From Sycon ciliatum (lineage: Eukaryota; Porifera; Calcarea; Leucosolenida; Sycettidae), in assembly GCF_964019385.1 (NCBI RefSeq), contig NC_088655.1, forward strand, positions 22,587,627-22,651,626: a stretch of DNA of 64,000 nucleotides, given 5' to 3'. Each line of letters starts with the position of its first letter. Position 1 is the stretch's first letter. The position numbers and the translations under genes are program-made. Shown here piece after piece: positions 1-11,059 of this stretch. A model generated the notes under the pieces. The model worked only from the letters and a program-made list of their open reading frames with translations. It did not search any database and was not told the origin of the DNA.

Positions 1-58
1 CCTCAAACCATCAAACTCAGTGCCTTGCAAGTTGCTGATGCTATTCAGAGACAAATCC
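1..58 (-). CDS. Leucine-rich repeat exon, cut by the window edge
   Basis: On the minus strand a pyrimidine-rich acceptor ending in ATCCAG (59-70) is followed by an open exon reading DLSLNSISNLQGTEFDGLR, a leucine-rich repeat with its conserved Leu and Asn positions. It is closest to the plus-strand exon at 57693-57764, which reads NLRRNSITSL then NGNEFDGLR, and the upstream intron matches too. The paralogous exons are 72 nt, so about 14 nt lie outside the window. The phase (one nucleotide completing a split codon) fits the LRRNT exon at 706-872. Confidence 0.75.
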
Positions 59-705
59 CTGGATGAAAACAAAGCAATAGAATGACATGATCATTAATGC
101 TTTTATACAGGCACAAGGAGGACTAGTTTAGCTGTTAACATGTCCTATGTGTCGACAAGCATGAGTACAGCCTGTATGATGTAAACGATGAATTTAGGGC
201 GCACAACGAGAAAGACTGACAGAATTTGTTCAGAACTGATTTCCTTGTTACTCTAATCAGTGAATCTACGTCACAACGGACTGGGGATTACTGTGAAGCC
301 GCGAGACGTCATCGCGTCGTCAATAACGAAAGGCCCCTTTTTCTCATCTGACGGCTAACTCAAATCTTGCAGCTCCGGGAAGGGCACATGCGACGTGCTA
401 CACAACATGTTGTTGCCACTATTATTCATTCCAAGTGTTTGATTCAGCTAAGTTTGTTGCCTCAAGTAAATATGGACGAGGCTGAATAATCTGGTAACAA
501 ATACCTTTTAATATTAAACGTTGCGAAAGCTTAATCCCTTCTTTTGGTGGTAATTTGGTTTCCTCCAAATACATGTACAAAATAACAAGGCATTGTCGAT
601 CATGGCGTTTCACAATGAATGGGACAGTACGACGCAAATTGGTGCGGACTTAAAAATATGCAGGCGCATGCAAACTGATATGAGTCTGGCTAATACTTTT
701 CTTAC

Positions 706-872
706 AAAATTTCTGTGTTCGGCGGGTAGCTAGTTGGTGCAGACGTGAAACCTTTCTTCCAGCAGTCCACTGTCACTCCAGTACAGGAACAGGGAAAAGG
801 GCATTGTGCATTGGTGCACGCTGCTATGATCAGCAGGAGAGCAACAATCCTGCAGACGACAAAACGTGACTC
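706..872 (-). CDS. LRR N-terminal cap exon of the left LRR gene
   Basis: This 167-nt exon encodes a hydrophobic stretch (IVALLLIIAACTNAQ) followed by a cysteine cluster CPFPCSCTG, typical of an LRRNT cap that shields the first repeat of secreted or cell-surface LRR proteins. The minus-strand acceptor TTTGCACAG (from 873) and donor GTAAGA (705 downward) are both present, and the frame runs in phase 0 and out phase 2, matching the 72-nt LRR exons. It is paralogous to 48375-48544. That copy has ATG at the start of the hydrophobic segment; here the aligned codon (846-848) is ATT, so translation must begin upstream, at 929 without splicing or in the exon at 3262-3438, or the copy is not functional. 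Confidence 0.7.
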
Positions 873-2095
873 CTGTGCAAACACAGACACACCAAAGATG
901 CAATCGTGAAAATTCCCACCTTCCACCAAGCCTCCGGTGTTGATTCAATACAGGGTGCAGGAATTGACCCGTGGTGAATTTTAAGTGAGGAGAAAGGTCC
1001 AACAAGTTACGAGTTATGACCAACAGTCCACCAAGGTAAGAATATACTACGCAGTCAGATACTTTAGTAGTGCACAAAAAGGCACAAAACTGTCAAGAAT
1101 ATTCAGACTGTCGGAATCGCTGTTTATTTTGTTCGAACATTGGTGCGACCCTTCCAGCGCAATGTCTACTTGTTACTGAAGCCGTGGTGGTCTCAGACTT
1201 TGTCGGAGCTCTCTTCCGCACCAAACAAATTCATCCCGCTGCGAACTATTCAGCCCCAGAGCGCGTATCGTTTTTCTGGTGTTCGTGCCGTCCCACATCG
1301 TTCGCGTGGGCATTTATCAAGACTGCAAGCTCGGGTATAAGAATCCTGGTATCTCTCCTCAATTCGAAATGCTGAAGTTGACGATGGCAAGGAGAAAGTG
1401 TTTCTCAAATTTCTAAAATGCGCTACGAATGGCGCATGTTGCTGCGAAGGTAGCAGGTAGGAAAACACCAACAAATCAGAGAAGCGCTTGCCAAGGAAAG
1501 AAGGTGCGGAAATGCTTACCCTATCCCGCTGGAAGGTCGTTACAGTGTACTAGAAAAATGCTAGCTTGCGTTCATCGCCTGCCGCCTGGATTCATGGATG
1601 GCTTGGAAAAGAAATTTCTTGACCTGAATTTGAACGCGCGTCTTGTTCAGCGTATTGTCGAGTGCTGAAGGGTCTGCCTCAAACTATGATGCAGACGTCA
1701 ACCTTGGCTGCAAGTGCAGCGAAGCCGGAGACCACAAACTAAAGCTTGGTCCGTCGACAATACTCTCCCTCCACTTCTACCTGATTTCTTTGCCCTTCGA
1801 GTGGACAAAATAAAAATTTAATTTGAAAAATCGCTCTAGGAAGCGACAATATTATGACGCGGAGGAAGTAGTTCCATTGGAGCTGTAAGCGTCATGTCGT
1901 TGAATGTCACAGTATCCCTATCAGCTGTGTGCCTTGTCGCACTCTCTAATTGAATAATAATTATATCGTTGCCTTGGTGGAGTGTTATTCAGAATTTGAA
2001 ACTTAGGCGCACCGTATAAGTCTTTTGTTTCGGGTAACATGAACAGAAAAATACTGGTCAATCGGTCGGCTTTCTATTTGTCTGATAACATGTAT
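873..2095. other. Intron of the left LRR gene, no further gene seen
   Basis: Short open frames on both strands around 985-1668 resemble no family I know and have no paralogue in the right arm, which suggests inserted DNA. I see no domain, RNA gene or clear terminal repeats. Confidence 0.4.
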
Positions 2096-2259
2096 GTATG
2101 CCAGACCGCGAATGACCGAGGGTCCTCGACGTCTGTCTCACCGTCCAGGAGCGACACTGACTCACGCTGCTATCTGGTGTTCACGAGGTGTTTGTCGCGC
2201 TGGAAACGGAGTGTCTCTGTAAGTTTGTATCCCTGGTGATGTTTGTGCCTGGAGAGCAC

Positions 2260-2267
2260 TATATAAG
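2260..2267 (+). promoter_or_regulatory. TATA box upstream of the hammerhead
   Basis: TATATAAG lies 38 bp before the first ribozyme base (2298). A usual 25-35 bp TATA-to-start distance would put the transcript start at the 5' strand of ribozyme stem I. The same motif and spacing recur in the copies at 54010-54432 and near 56550. Confidence 0.55.
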
Positions 2268-2297
2268 TGGTGCTATTCAGGCACAATCTTCCTCAGC

Positions 2298-2360
2298 CTA
2301 CTCAAGCTCAACTGATGAAGGGTGAATTCCCCGAAACACTGTGTATTGAGCAGGGAGTGG
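2298..2360 (+). ncRNA. Type I hammerhead ribozyme, copy 1
   Basis: Core order seen: stem I strand GCTCAA (2306-2311), CTGATGA (2312-2318), stem II AGGGTGAATTCCCC (2319-2332), GAAA (2333-2336), stem III ACA/TGT around a CTG loop, then A2345 and the complementary stem I strand TTGAGC (2346-2351). Predicted self-cleavage falls after GTA, between 2345 and 2346. Stem I extends beyond an AA/AGG internal loop through CTACTC (2298-2303) paired with GAGTGG (2355-2360). The first stem II pair is A-C here where copy 3 has G-C, so this copy may be weakened. Confidence 0.8.
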
Positions 2361-2542
2361 TGCTTTCTTGCAGGTTTGCCGAGTCGAAGGTTCGATGGAC
2401 TTCTCGTGTGCTCTGGATGGCAGTCGTGAGTCAGTCAAGTGTCAAGTAAAGTCGGCGGAATAGCGCGAGCTCCGGTGTGGGGAGCAAACCCTTTCTTACA
2501 AGTCATCGCCGAAGTCGCAACCACTACTTCGTATGCCAGACC

Positions 2543-3261
2543 AGTATGCACATTTCAGTACACATCCCAGATAGAAAATTGGGTGGTCGATAAATCACGC
2601 ATATATGTCGACTACGTAGCAATCAACAGCTCGATCAGACCGCCAGGAACACTGAGTCAAACTTGTCATTCTCAGACACCGAGCAGAGCAGAGCTCCAAG
2701 ATGTTGCACATCAAACCATGGTATGATATTGATTTATTTGAATTAGGTATCTCAACAGTACAATGTGCGACTTGGGAAGATCCGAATGACATACATACAT
2801 AAACATAAAAGTGGAGTAGGTGCTACAGCTGATCATTTCATCGCAGGTTGTGGGACTAAACTAATACCAGTACGCAAGTACACAAGAAATAAAAGCTGAA
2901 TAAATATGACTGCATGACATTGGAGAAAAGCACCAATTAGAGCAAAATAAAGCGACACATCACTCATTGAAAACATTTTCAAAAAGGAGCTGTTTTAATT
3001 AATCGGCGTTTTTTCAGCAATCGTAGTGGGCCAGGAACTACACGACATGGTTCATTTTTAATTAATTTTTTGATGGGACTGGCTCAACGTCCGAGTTTTG
3101 ATCATGTGGATTTTCATCAATTGCTCGAATTCAGAGGTAGGTTTTCAAAATGTCAACACACCTACGCACTGTACCCCAAGATGGTGACCTCCTCCTTACA
3201 ATTGTCCCTTAACTGAAAGGAAATTGTCGTATTTTGCAAATTGGTGCCGTGCGTAACCTAC
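2543..3261. other. Intron of the left LRR gene, nothing further recognised
   Basis: AT-rich non-coding sequence lying between the hammerhead insertion and the first exon of the left LRR model. I see no coding domain, repeat array or RNA gene. Confidence 0.4.
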
Positions 3262-3438
3262 CATGCATAACTTGAGAGGATTTTCCATGATGAACAATGG
3301 TACGTCCACTGGGGAAGAGTCGTGTCGCTGGTCAAGACCTTCACAGCCTGCATGTAAAGTCAAGAGAAGAAATGCAACCACTGGTATGTTAGCGGAGAGG
3401 GTGAGAGTGATGAAGCTGTGACGCCTGGTATGAACCAT
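3262..3438 (-). CDS. Possible first exon with signal peptide, left LRR gene
   Basis: From ATG at 3438 the frame encodes a basic start (MVHTRRHSF), a hydrophobic stretch (PVVAFLLLTLHAG) and a segment GCEGLDQRHDSSPVDVPLF, ending at donor ATG|GTAGGT. The 177 nt are in phase 0 and can splice directly to the LRRNT exon at 872. The right arm preserves the sequence (47910-48074) but its aligned ATG frame is broken by a stop. An internal acceptor at 3348-3350 could instead make only 3347-3262 exonic. Linkage to the LRRNT exon rests on phase and on conserved order in both arms; a separate gene is possible. Confidence 0.45.
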
Positions 3439-5560
3439 GATGTCCGTACTGATGTTCGTAAGTCAGCACGTGTCTAACCCCCAGTGCAGCGTTGTTTATG
3501 ATGACTGATGCTTCTTGTACGATACGACAGTATTGTCCGACAACTTCATGTTTTAGAAGCTATCTTCATACGCCAACCCAACCGAGATGCATGCCTTCAG
3601 AATAAACGCGTAGCTGCTCTCACATTTCTCACCTACCACCTACATGTATGCACGTATATGTAATGCCGACTTTCAAACCCTCCACTCTTTTTCACCCTTA
3701 CACCGTGGGACAATTTGTAATAGAATTGTCCCTCCTTGCTGTGTTCTTAAAGTGAATTTCTCCTCCTTTTTCACAATTATATTCCCCTTGCTGGCTTTCT
3801 TGGAATTCGTTGTGGTGAATCTTTCCTGTATATAGCCACGAGAAAACGTTTCAAATAACGGCATTTTGCTGTGTCTGCGAATGACTGCGCTCGCTGTTTT
3901 CCTATCCTTATTGAAATCTCTGATTCGAAAGCCATTTCGTGTGATGTTACTCAATTCAACTGAAAGTGGACCTTCAATGGAAAGCTAGGAATGCCCTTTA
4001 CTTTAAATGTAGTCACTCACAGCGTCAGGTATGGTATATGCGTGATATTGTAACAACAGTGGTAAAGTAAATATTGCGACAGAGCTTTCGGCCATATTTT
4101 CAATTCATTGCATTCCCAACTCATCACAACCACGCGCTCTTCAGCCGAACCATACAGACACCAGCAAGGACACTTCCGTTGAGAGACAATATTGCTCCAC
4201 GCCTCTAGACAGCTGTTTCACTCCCTGTCGGAGCTCATCAGTAGAGGATAATAATGATGATAATGGAGGAATGATCATTCTTATACACCAGAAATGGCGC
4301 AAATGCGCGCTTTCCACATATATCAATGGCATATGCAAGCTGCTAAAATGGTAAAGTGTGAGAACAGCGATAAGTAGTAACGTAGATGGAAGTTTTGTGA
4401 AACGAGCTGACCCCCTCCTTGCTCTATAACTGCCCCCGAAAACCCAAGCCTGGATTTGATCACCGCACGGCTCGAGTTAGGATCGCGTGACGCAAAACCG
4501 TCAAAATCTGATCAAACGCGAGCTAAACGCAAGCGGCGAGCCGTAGTGTAATACAGTAACAGCCTGAGTCACAACAGAATTATTCTGGGGGCAGCTGAAA
4601 TCACGCCATGCTCAATGCGCTCAAATTTCAGAGACCCAGCACTCGCTTGTAACGCAAAGAAATGAAGACGGCTAGAATCAGTGCTGACACATCCTCTCCA
4701 CCTCTTTGCACTACCGGCTGTGACTGCCCCACAAAGCGACATGGGGGTACAAAATGCATGGCATAATTATGAGTCTCAACTCTGCTCTCTAAGCCAGTGA
4801 CATTCCGTGGACCTGCACGCAGATTGTGTTTAGAATCATTACCTTTGGAGATGCTCCGAGTAAACTACAATTTAATGCGGATGATATCTTCCGATTTAGT
4901 GCCGCGTTATGAAAAAAAGCGCCATTTGACACCTGGATTATCAGACATCTTCAAACTCACCAATTCCCAGCACACGTCTCGACCAAAGTCAACTCACCGT
5001 GCACCCATAGCGGAGATCTTCGACGGTGCCTCCCACTACTGCCTGCTCTACCAATCTGGTGATCACTGGAAGCATAGGTTTCTGGCTGTGCCGTTCACAA
5101 TCGAGCGAACACAGTCTTTCACTTCCACGCTTGTTCGGTTGGTCTAAAATGAAGCGGAATTGAGTTACGCGTAGCTTTGAATGGTCCTATCATACTGTAA
5201 CTTGGGTGCTGTTTGTCTCACGTTACCATGTATCTGTAGTAGCAGTCGTAACTGTTGTTGTTGTCGCAACTTACGCAAGGGTACAAGTCCTTTGTGTGCC
5301 CTAGGCGCGGTGGTACCTTGTTTTTACGTTAGGCCGTCGACGTCCACTGTCAGCTCATTCCCTGGAATCGGAAGATTTGGGTGTGAGCAAAAGGGCTATG
5401 TCACGTGCAGCTGCATAATGCGATTGCATTCCCAGCAGCTACTGGTTGTCAAAATGTGACACCTGAAATGTGTGCGGGGCAGAAAAAAACTGTCATTCCA
5501 GCTCCACGCGTACTTCGGGGCTGCCATGACAAACTTCATAAACACAGTAGCTGATTCTGG

Positions 5561-7185
5561 CAACTCCATAATTATGGTGGATTGGCACAGCAAAAAGAAC
5601 GAAACCGTGCGCGGACTACGCAAAGTCGGCAGCGGTGAAATACATGCACATGACTGTACCGGTGTATCGTTGCTAGTAGCTGCATGGGAGTCTGGTGATT
5701 CCCAGCCTTCATGACGGCAGAGCCATCAATGTCCAACCTGTCACTTCTGGCACTGCGTCGTCGTGCATGCAGTCCGTGCCCGGTAGCTGTCACGTTTGTC
5801 CTAGATTCAGTACCATGGGCCATGGTCTTTCATTACTATTAGTATTACTTTTCGAGCCGGGTTTGTTAACATAGTAAAAGTAAATGAAAGTCCGTACATG
5901 TACTGTCAACATATCGCGTGCCGCAGACCTGGGGGTCAGCCTCGTAATCTAGGCCGTTCCTACTGTCAATGTCATGTACTACGGTCTATACACCGTTGAG
6001 TCACCGTATTATTATAAATTGTTATACTGAGCTTGTATACAAACTCCCATCTCTCCCCACACAACACTCCAGACTTGTATTTTGCATATAACAGGTACTT
6101 CGATGACAAGAATATAAACTGGTATTTAAACTGGTATATAAACTGGTGTATAAACTGGTGTATAAACTGGTATATAAACTCCTTTTTTTTAGGATCACAC
6201 TAGTGACCTGCAGTCCGCCTTGATGGTTTTTCGACATGCACGACGGTCCCAACTTCAGGATCTCTTTCCCGTCAACGATGAAGAATACAATTACAACGTC
6301 GTCCTTTTTGATTGAGGCTTACATTTCGCTTCCACGAAGACAAAGCGCAACATCAGATAGAACCATTCGTAATAGGTAAGTTTTACTGCGTCGTTGCCAT
6401 TGGTGTCGTCGATGTCGCTGAAATAATGGTGTAACAGGTGCCTTGTGCTGCACCTGACGTTCGAGGCTGTCCTTCTTTCGCTGTTTCAGCACTCCGTCTG
6501 TCAAGCGCAGCACTCGACATGTGCGGCTGAAGAGCCCCGCGTGCCGCTCCTCCTGCGTTTTTGCATAGACATAGAATGCAGATAGAAGGGGCGACGGAAC
6601 TTCACTACTGGTGGTTTTCCAATCGATGTTCTCCTTTCCGCGTCCCTCGCAGAGCGGACGGAACATGCGCAGCCATAATCCGTGGCATTGCCAGTGTTCT
6701 TGGAAACTGCTGCTTGAATAATGGCATCGTGATTCGTGGTCGTCCTCAGAAGAACTAAAGAAACGTTTGGGAGTCGATTCAACAGGCTCGTGCTGATTCA
6801 TTTTACTCTTACTTTGGAAAGGAGACGAACTCTAATCTCTATGTCAAACGGTTCTTTTACAGAGCCCGCGGTGAGATCTGCGCGCGGTAACGGTCACTAG
6901 CACTGTGAGGTTCAAACTAACTAACTTACTTACTTGGCGCATAGCTGTTACTTCCGATGTAACTAGTACTTCAGTACTAAACTGAAGTCACAAAGAGTGT
7001 GTGATGGTACTGCACTGCATGCACTGGCCACTGCACAGAGTCAATGGTAGTCTTGTACTTGATCCGCACACTACACACGTTGGTGAAACGAAGACTCGTC
7101 GAGCCATGGTTGTGGGTTGGAATTCCAATCTCTACCCTTGTGGGGGAGAGAGGAGTTTGTATATCAGCTCAGTATAAGCATAATA
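5561..7185. other. Unassigned stretch with a 160-codon open frame
   Basis: The longest frame is 6801 to 6319 (minus), starting MNQHEPVESTPKRFFSSSED, with a Ser/Arg-rich and basic composition and no recognised fold. Overlapping frames are also open, so coding status is doubtful. No splice pattern or paralogue supports it. The minisatellite at 6111-6180 is the only clear structure. Confidence 0.25.
6111..6180. repeat. Minisatellite of about 12-13 bp, six units
   Basis: ATAAACTGGTGT-type units repeat in tandem with small substitutions, mostly TATA/TGTA alternations before AACTGG. Confidence 0.8.
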
Positions 7186-7298
7186 TAACCTACTCAGTTG
7201 ATTATATGGGAAATATAAACCAATATACAAACCTCGGCTTCGCCTCGGTTTGTATACAGGTTTATATTTCCCATAATTATAATCAACTGGTTAGGTTA
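7186..7298. repeat. Palindromic MITE-like hairpin
   Basis: Arms such as GGGAAATATAAAC and its complement GTTTATATTTCCC enclose a perfect central palindrome CCTCGGCTTCGCCTCGG flanked by AAA/TTT. The outer arms TAACCTACTCAGTTG and CAACTGGTTAGGTTA also pair imperfectly. The same 17-bp centre occurs in the hairpin at 41707-41832. Confidence 0.75.
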
Positions 7299-7667
7299 TA
7301 ATTATACGTATGCTGCGCTTGGTGAAACTCTAGCGTGTTCGTTCGTCAGCACCCCGTTGCTCGGCATCACTAGACAGTCACTACATCACGTTTCCGAGTG
7401 ACTTGTCCTGGCCCCACAATCGTGTAAATAATAGACCGATCCCCTTATTATTGTCTGGGTTCGAGCAAGGGGGCAACTCCGCAGTCGCGTGGGATCCTGC
7501 TGCACACGCGACCAACCTCACCTCGGCTGTGCGTGACTTCTCGCATGCGAAGTGCAGAGCACGCGAAATCTACATGCAGTGCAAGCCTGTCTACAAAAAT
7601 GCCACAAGGACTTTTGATTTGAGCTGTTTTGTTTTTGTTTAGACGTCTTCCTTTTTACGACTTCAGG

Positions 7668-8490
7668 ATGCCTTCTCAGGATCATTGCTGCGTTCCTCAC
7701 TGTCAGAACAGGAGGACGAAGCAAACAAGTCATTTCACTCCTTTCCTCGTGTGGAGCAAGCGGATCCAGGCTATTCCCCGTGAGGAAGGACGTAGTTTTA
7801 GGGTAACTCTGAATATTTGAGTTGCAGCGATCATTTCGATCCCGAAGTCGAAATCGTTTTTGCCCAGCTCTATAAGGGCAGGATGAGTCCAGGAAACCAA
7901 ATAGCTGTCCTACGGTACCAGGTTTGCTTTTCGCAAGAGAGTGAAGTCTGGACGCTCTGCTCCCCATGCTCGCAAAACATGAGCCTAGTGCAGTTCGATC
8001 ATGGAAGTGCAGCGTCTGCATCACAAGCTCCCCATGCTCGCAAAGCAGTATTTTGCTGAGAGGCAACGGCATTTTGAGTTGGAAAGGAACCTGGCTTAGT
8101 GCAGTTTGGTCCTTTAATGGAAGTGCAGCATCTGCATCAGGAGTTGGCAGCAAGTAGAGCTCGTGTACAGAGTCTCGTGGAGCAGTTGGACGATGGGGTG
8201 AAGAAAGCCGAAAACAGCTTACGTACATTAACATAAAGAAAGACTCTGAGCCGCTCCAGTTTCTGACTGGTTTGCCTTCAGGTGTTTGGACCGCTCTGTG
8301 GGACTTCTTTGAGCCTAGCCGAGAAAATGTACTACGCCCAGCCAGATCTGCGAAGACGGAAGCTGAGGGACGGCGGATACAGTTGGACGTGGCCGTAAAT
8401 CGCCAATGAGCATGTAATGGAGGATCAGCTGCTATTAGCATTGATGTGTCTAAGCCTGGGCCGAATGGAACAGAAGCTGTCATGCGTAGC
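7668..8490 (+). pseudogene. THAP-domain / Harbinger-like transposase relic
   Basis: From ATG 7668 the frame reads MPSQDHCCVPHCQNRRTK and on to a W..RI.AI.RE pattern. After a short frame break it continues CSDHFDPE (7825-7850). The Cys-x3-Cys then Cys-x2-His-Phe arrangement is the THAP zinc-finger signature. Further on, in broken frames, come PLQFLTGLPSGVWTALWDFF (about 8240-8310) and EDQLLLALMCLSLGR (about 8420-8460), which resemble the region ahead of the DDE_Tnp_4 catalytic part of THAP-bearing Harbinger transposases. No intact catalytic triad is visible. The long minus-strand frame across this region is a shadow. Confidence 0.5.
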
Positions 8491-8499
8491 ACAAGTTAA

Positions 8500-10265
8500 T
8501 CATCCGTTTCACGGTATATACTATATAGCTAGCTGAGCTGGAAAGATGTCTTGTTCCTCCGTTTGGGCGAGCTGGCGAGATGTTCAGTCATCAATGCCAT
8601 GTACCGCAAGACATTCTGCATTGTGGATGAAACAGTTCTATTTTGCCATGCACTTAGGTTTCTCGCACCGGCACAACAAGACCCAACAGATCCTTGCGCT
8701 CTTATTTTCTCCATTGGTAACATTGCTGATCACAACACCCGGTAGCCAGTCGCAGATGCAACCAAATCAACCAGGTTCTCTTACTCTTTTTTTCCAATAC
8801 TGAAACCAAAGGTATACCAATATTTGCATCGAATGCAGTGATGATTTCAATGCTGTCCACTAGTACAACGCATTACCAGACTGGCATATAATCATGATAA
8901 TAATTATTATCCATTTCGCAATCACTGTCATTGCTTTCTTAGATCTTCAATCATCAATATCGGACAATAAGCCGTCTATCATCTTATATTATATCATCAT
9001 TAGTATCCTGCTACTATCCTCCTCTAACGATGAGCTCGAAGAAAAGAAACCGAGGTCTAGAGGCGTAAACAATATCTGTCAACGGAAGTGTCCTTGCTGT
9101 GCTGGTGTGTTTATGCTTCGTGCATTAGTTCAGCCAAGAGCGCATGGTGGTGGCGGGTTGAGGATGTTAAATATACTAGAAAATAGTTCACTCTGAACAT
9201 GCAGGGGGGGGGGGGGGTATATTCATAGGTTTGAAAGAACCGCACGCACACTTTGCTGCAGACAGCGGCAAGCTTTAGCCCTCGTGCTTCGGAGGGAGCA
9301 ATCCACTGCGCTACGCTTGCGATTAACAGCAAGCTTCGACTTTTCAAAGGTACGACTCATCATTGGCTCTGGGGTAATGTTCCTGGAACAAATGCCCCAT
9401 TGCCAACTGAGGGCCAGGGAGCACGCAATCTGCCTTCCTGGGCGAGAAGTGTTCCAGCACAAGAAGCAGCACGAATATATTATGCTGACAAAGACCACCA
9501 TCACCACCAGCCGGCACACAGCACACTGTTCTTCAAACACCATCCACTCCGTCCATGTGTTTGCACTGTCCTCCTCTAGCTCTTCACGCTCAACAAATAC
9601 CACGCACTGCTCATCGTTTTTTTATGCTTCCTCTGGGTTGGCTTGCCCTTCGACTTGACAAAACAGCGATCACCACTGAACTGCTATCGTCACCTCATAG
9701 CAGTCGCTTCCACCAGTGGCTTTTCCTGTCTTTGCAAGGTGTCCAAGGATGGCTGCTGTTGTCACTACAGGCAAATCAGAAGTACTTTAGTGGCTGATGT
9801 CCAACCAGATCGTTGGAAAATCGATTTTTCCACTTCAGGGCTGCTGATCGCGACTCGGTGACTTGGCAGCACCACGGTTACCTTCATAGAAGATGGCTCT
9901 GGAGAGGAAAAGACAGACCAGAAAAAGGTTACTATTATCTTCAGCACCGATCGCAAGGAGAAAGAAATATGGTCTACTGTAGCCTAGGCACAAAATAAAT
10001 CTCACAACACGATTCGCGATTCGAATATTTCAACAACAAAAAAACTCACCCCTGGAGTAACTCCTGTTTGTGGCCCGAGATCGTTCCCTCCCGCGCCTTG
10101 AAAAAACCTGCAGCGGCATCACAGTCCATGTCTCTCTCGGAGACTCTGCTCCTACCAGAAGGAGGTTTAGCACCGCTCGAAGCCATCGCAAACTACTTGA
10201 ACTAAGCAGAAGACATTCCAAAACAAACCTGAAACACACTGTCAAAGATGCTGTCACGTTCAAAA
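8500..10265. other. Non-coding or unassigned stretch
   Basis: Holds a G-run (about 9204-9218) and scattered short open frames on both strands that match nothing I know. It may include further decayed transposon sequence downstream of the THAP relic. Confidence 0.3.
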
Positions 10266-10269
10266 ACTA

Positions 10270-10460
10270 GCTCGATCGCGAGTGAGGTTGCCCCCGTGCT
10301 CGAACCCAGTATAATAAGGGGATCGGTCTATTGCACAGGAGGAGGCGAGATCCTTCCGGGTTTGAGCCTGGAACCGTAACTGTTGTTCAATGCGCAAATC
10401 GTTTGCACTGGATGTCACTGGTGCGACGCACAAGTGAATGTACTGGCATTTGAATGACAT
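10270..10460 (+). repeat. Two adjacent interspersed repeats, one SINE-like
   Basis: Positions 10270-10335 (containing AAGGGGATCGGTCTATT) reappear inverted at about 7420-7490. Positions 10340-10460, with GGGTTTGAGCCTGG resembling a pol III B box and GTGCGACGCACAAGTGAATG, match inverted copies at about 45595-45710 and 45725-45850. Confidence 0.6.
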
Positions 10461-11059
10461 ACATAGAATCATGTAGTTGACACTTGCCGGTATTCAAAGT
10501 AACATAGTTTAGGCAGTCGGGAGCATTATCACCGTATTCATATGCACGTCTGGTACGCTTTCCAACGGCCAAAGAGAGTTGGAAAGCTTGTGTCTTTGTG
10601 GGTAACCTGAACATTTGGGCTCATGCAAAAATCGCTTCGCCATTGCCGAGCCACCGTGCTCACAGCAGAGACTTCTGTGTGTGTTATTGTTGTGAAGTGG
10701 ACCACAAGGACTGTATGGTTACATTCGTGTACGAACACACAACAGAATACATTCTGCTGTATATACATGCGATTTAGGTGTAGTAAAAAGGCGGTGTCGG
10801 GGACCTGCCCAGGCTTCAGGTGTGGTGTAGAATTAGGTGACCAGGGTTCTTTGCACATACAGTGTAGAGTGCATACTCCAGTGCCACTCAGGTGTAATCA
10901 TTCAAGTGATGCTTCAGGGGTAATCTACCCTGTCGCCTGGTTTCTCTACCAAAATGTCCGATGTTAAACTTATCTTGTTCGTTTTGAGGGGGGAGGGAGG
11001 GGAGAAATGAACAAATATCGTCTTGAAAAAATATCGATATTTACGGACGGCCGCTTACG

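Larger units (their letters stand above)
2108..2530 (+). mobile_element. Solitary 423-bp hammerhead-ribozyme retroelement with 12-bp target duplication
   Basis: The direct repeat GTATGCCAGACC occurs at 2096-2107 and again at 2531-2542, exactly bracketing the element, so the insertion limits are visible. The element starts GCGAATGACC and ends CACTACTTC. Inside are a TATA box (2260-2267), a hammerhead ribozyme (2298-2360) and no meaningful protein. A second copy of identical length lies at 54010-54432. Size, target duplication, promoter and ribozyme resemble the LTR-like units of Penelope-like elements or the non-autonomous retrozymes of animals. It sits between the first and second exons of the left LRR gene model. 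Confidence 0.8.
1..5560. repeat. Left arm of an inverted segmental duplication
   Basis: Read on the minus strand, this block matches the plus strand of about 46190-48550 and 57640-58000. Matching segments seen by eye include 5397-5500 against 46190-46310, 4430-4560 against 47190-47310, 3270-4080 against 47400-48075, 706-900 against 48340-48544, and 1-120 against 57640-57740 and 59860-59980. Matches cover exons and introns, so this is a DNA-level duplication. The left arm is interrupted by a hammerhead element at 2108-2530; the right arm is stretched by many insertions. From 3439 to 5560 I see only this shared flank and no gene. Confidence 0.75.

Noticed and set aside
4797-5147. A 116-codon plus-strand frame as a gene
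   Set aside because: Lies in the duplicated flank, the aligned right arm does not visibly keep the frame, and no family is recognised.
6319-6801. A 160-codon minus-strand frame as a gene
   Set aside because: No domain, no splice pattern, and an overlapping 93-codon frame; kept only as part of an unassigned stretch.
7518-8492. A 324-codon open frame on the minus strand
   Set aside because: It overlaps a THAP/Harbinger-like relic on the plus strand, has no recognisable domain or splice context, and its composition looks like an antisense shadow.
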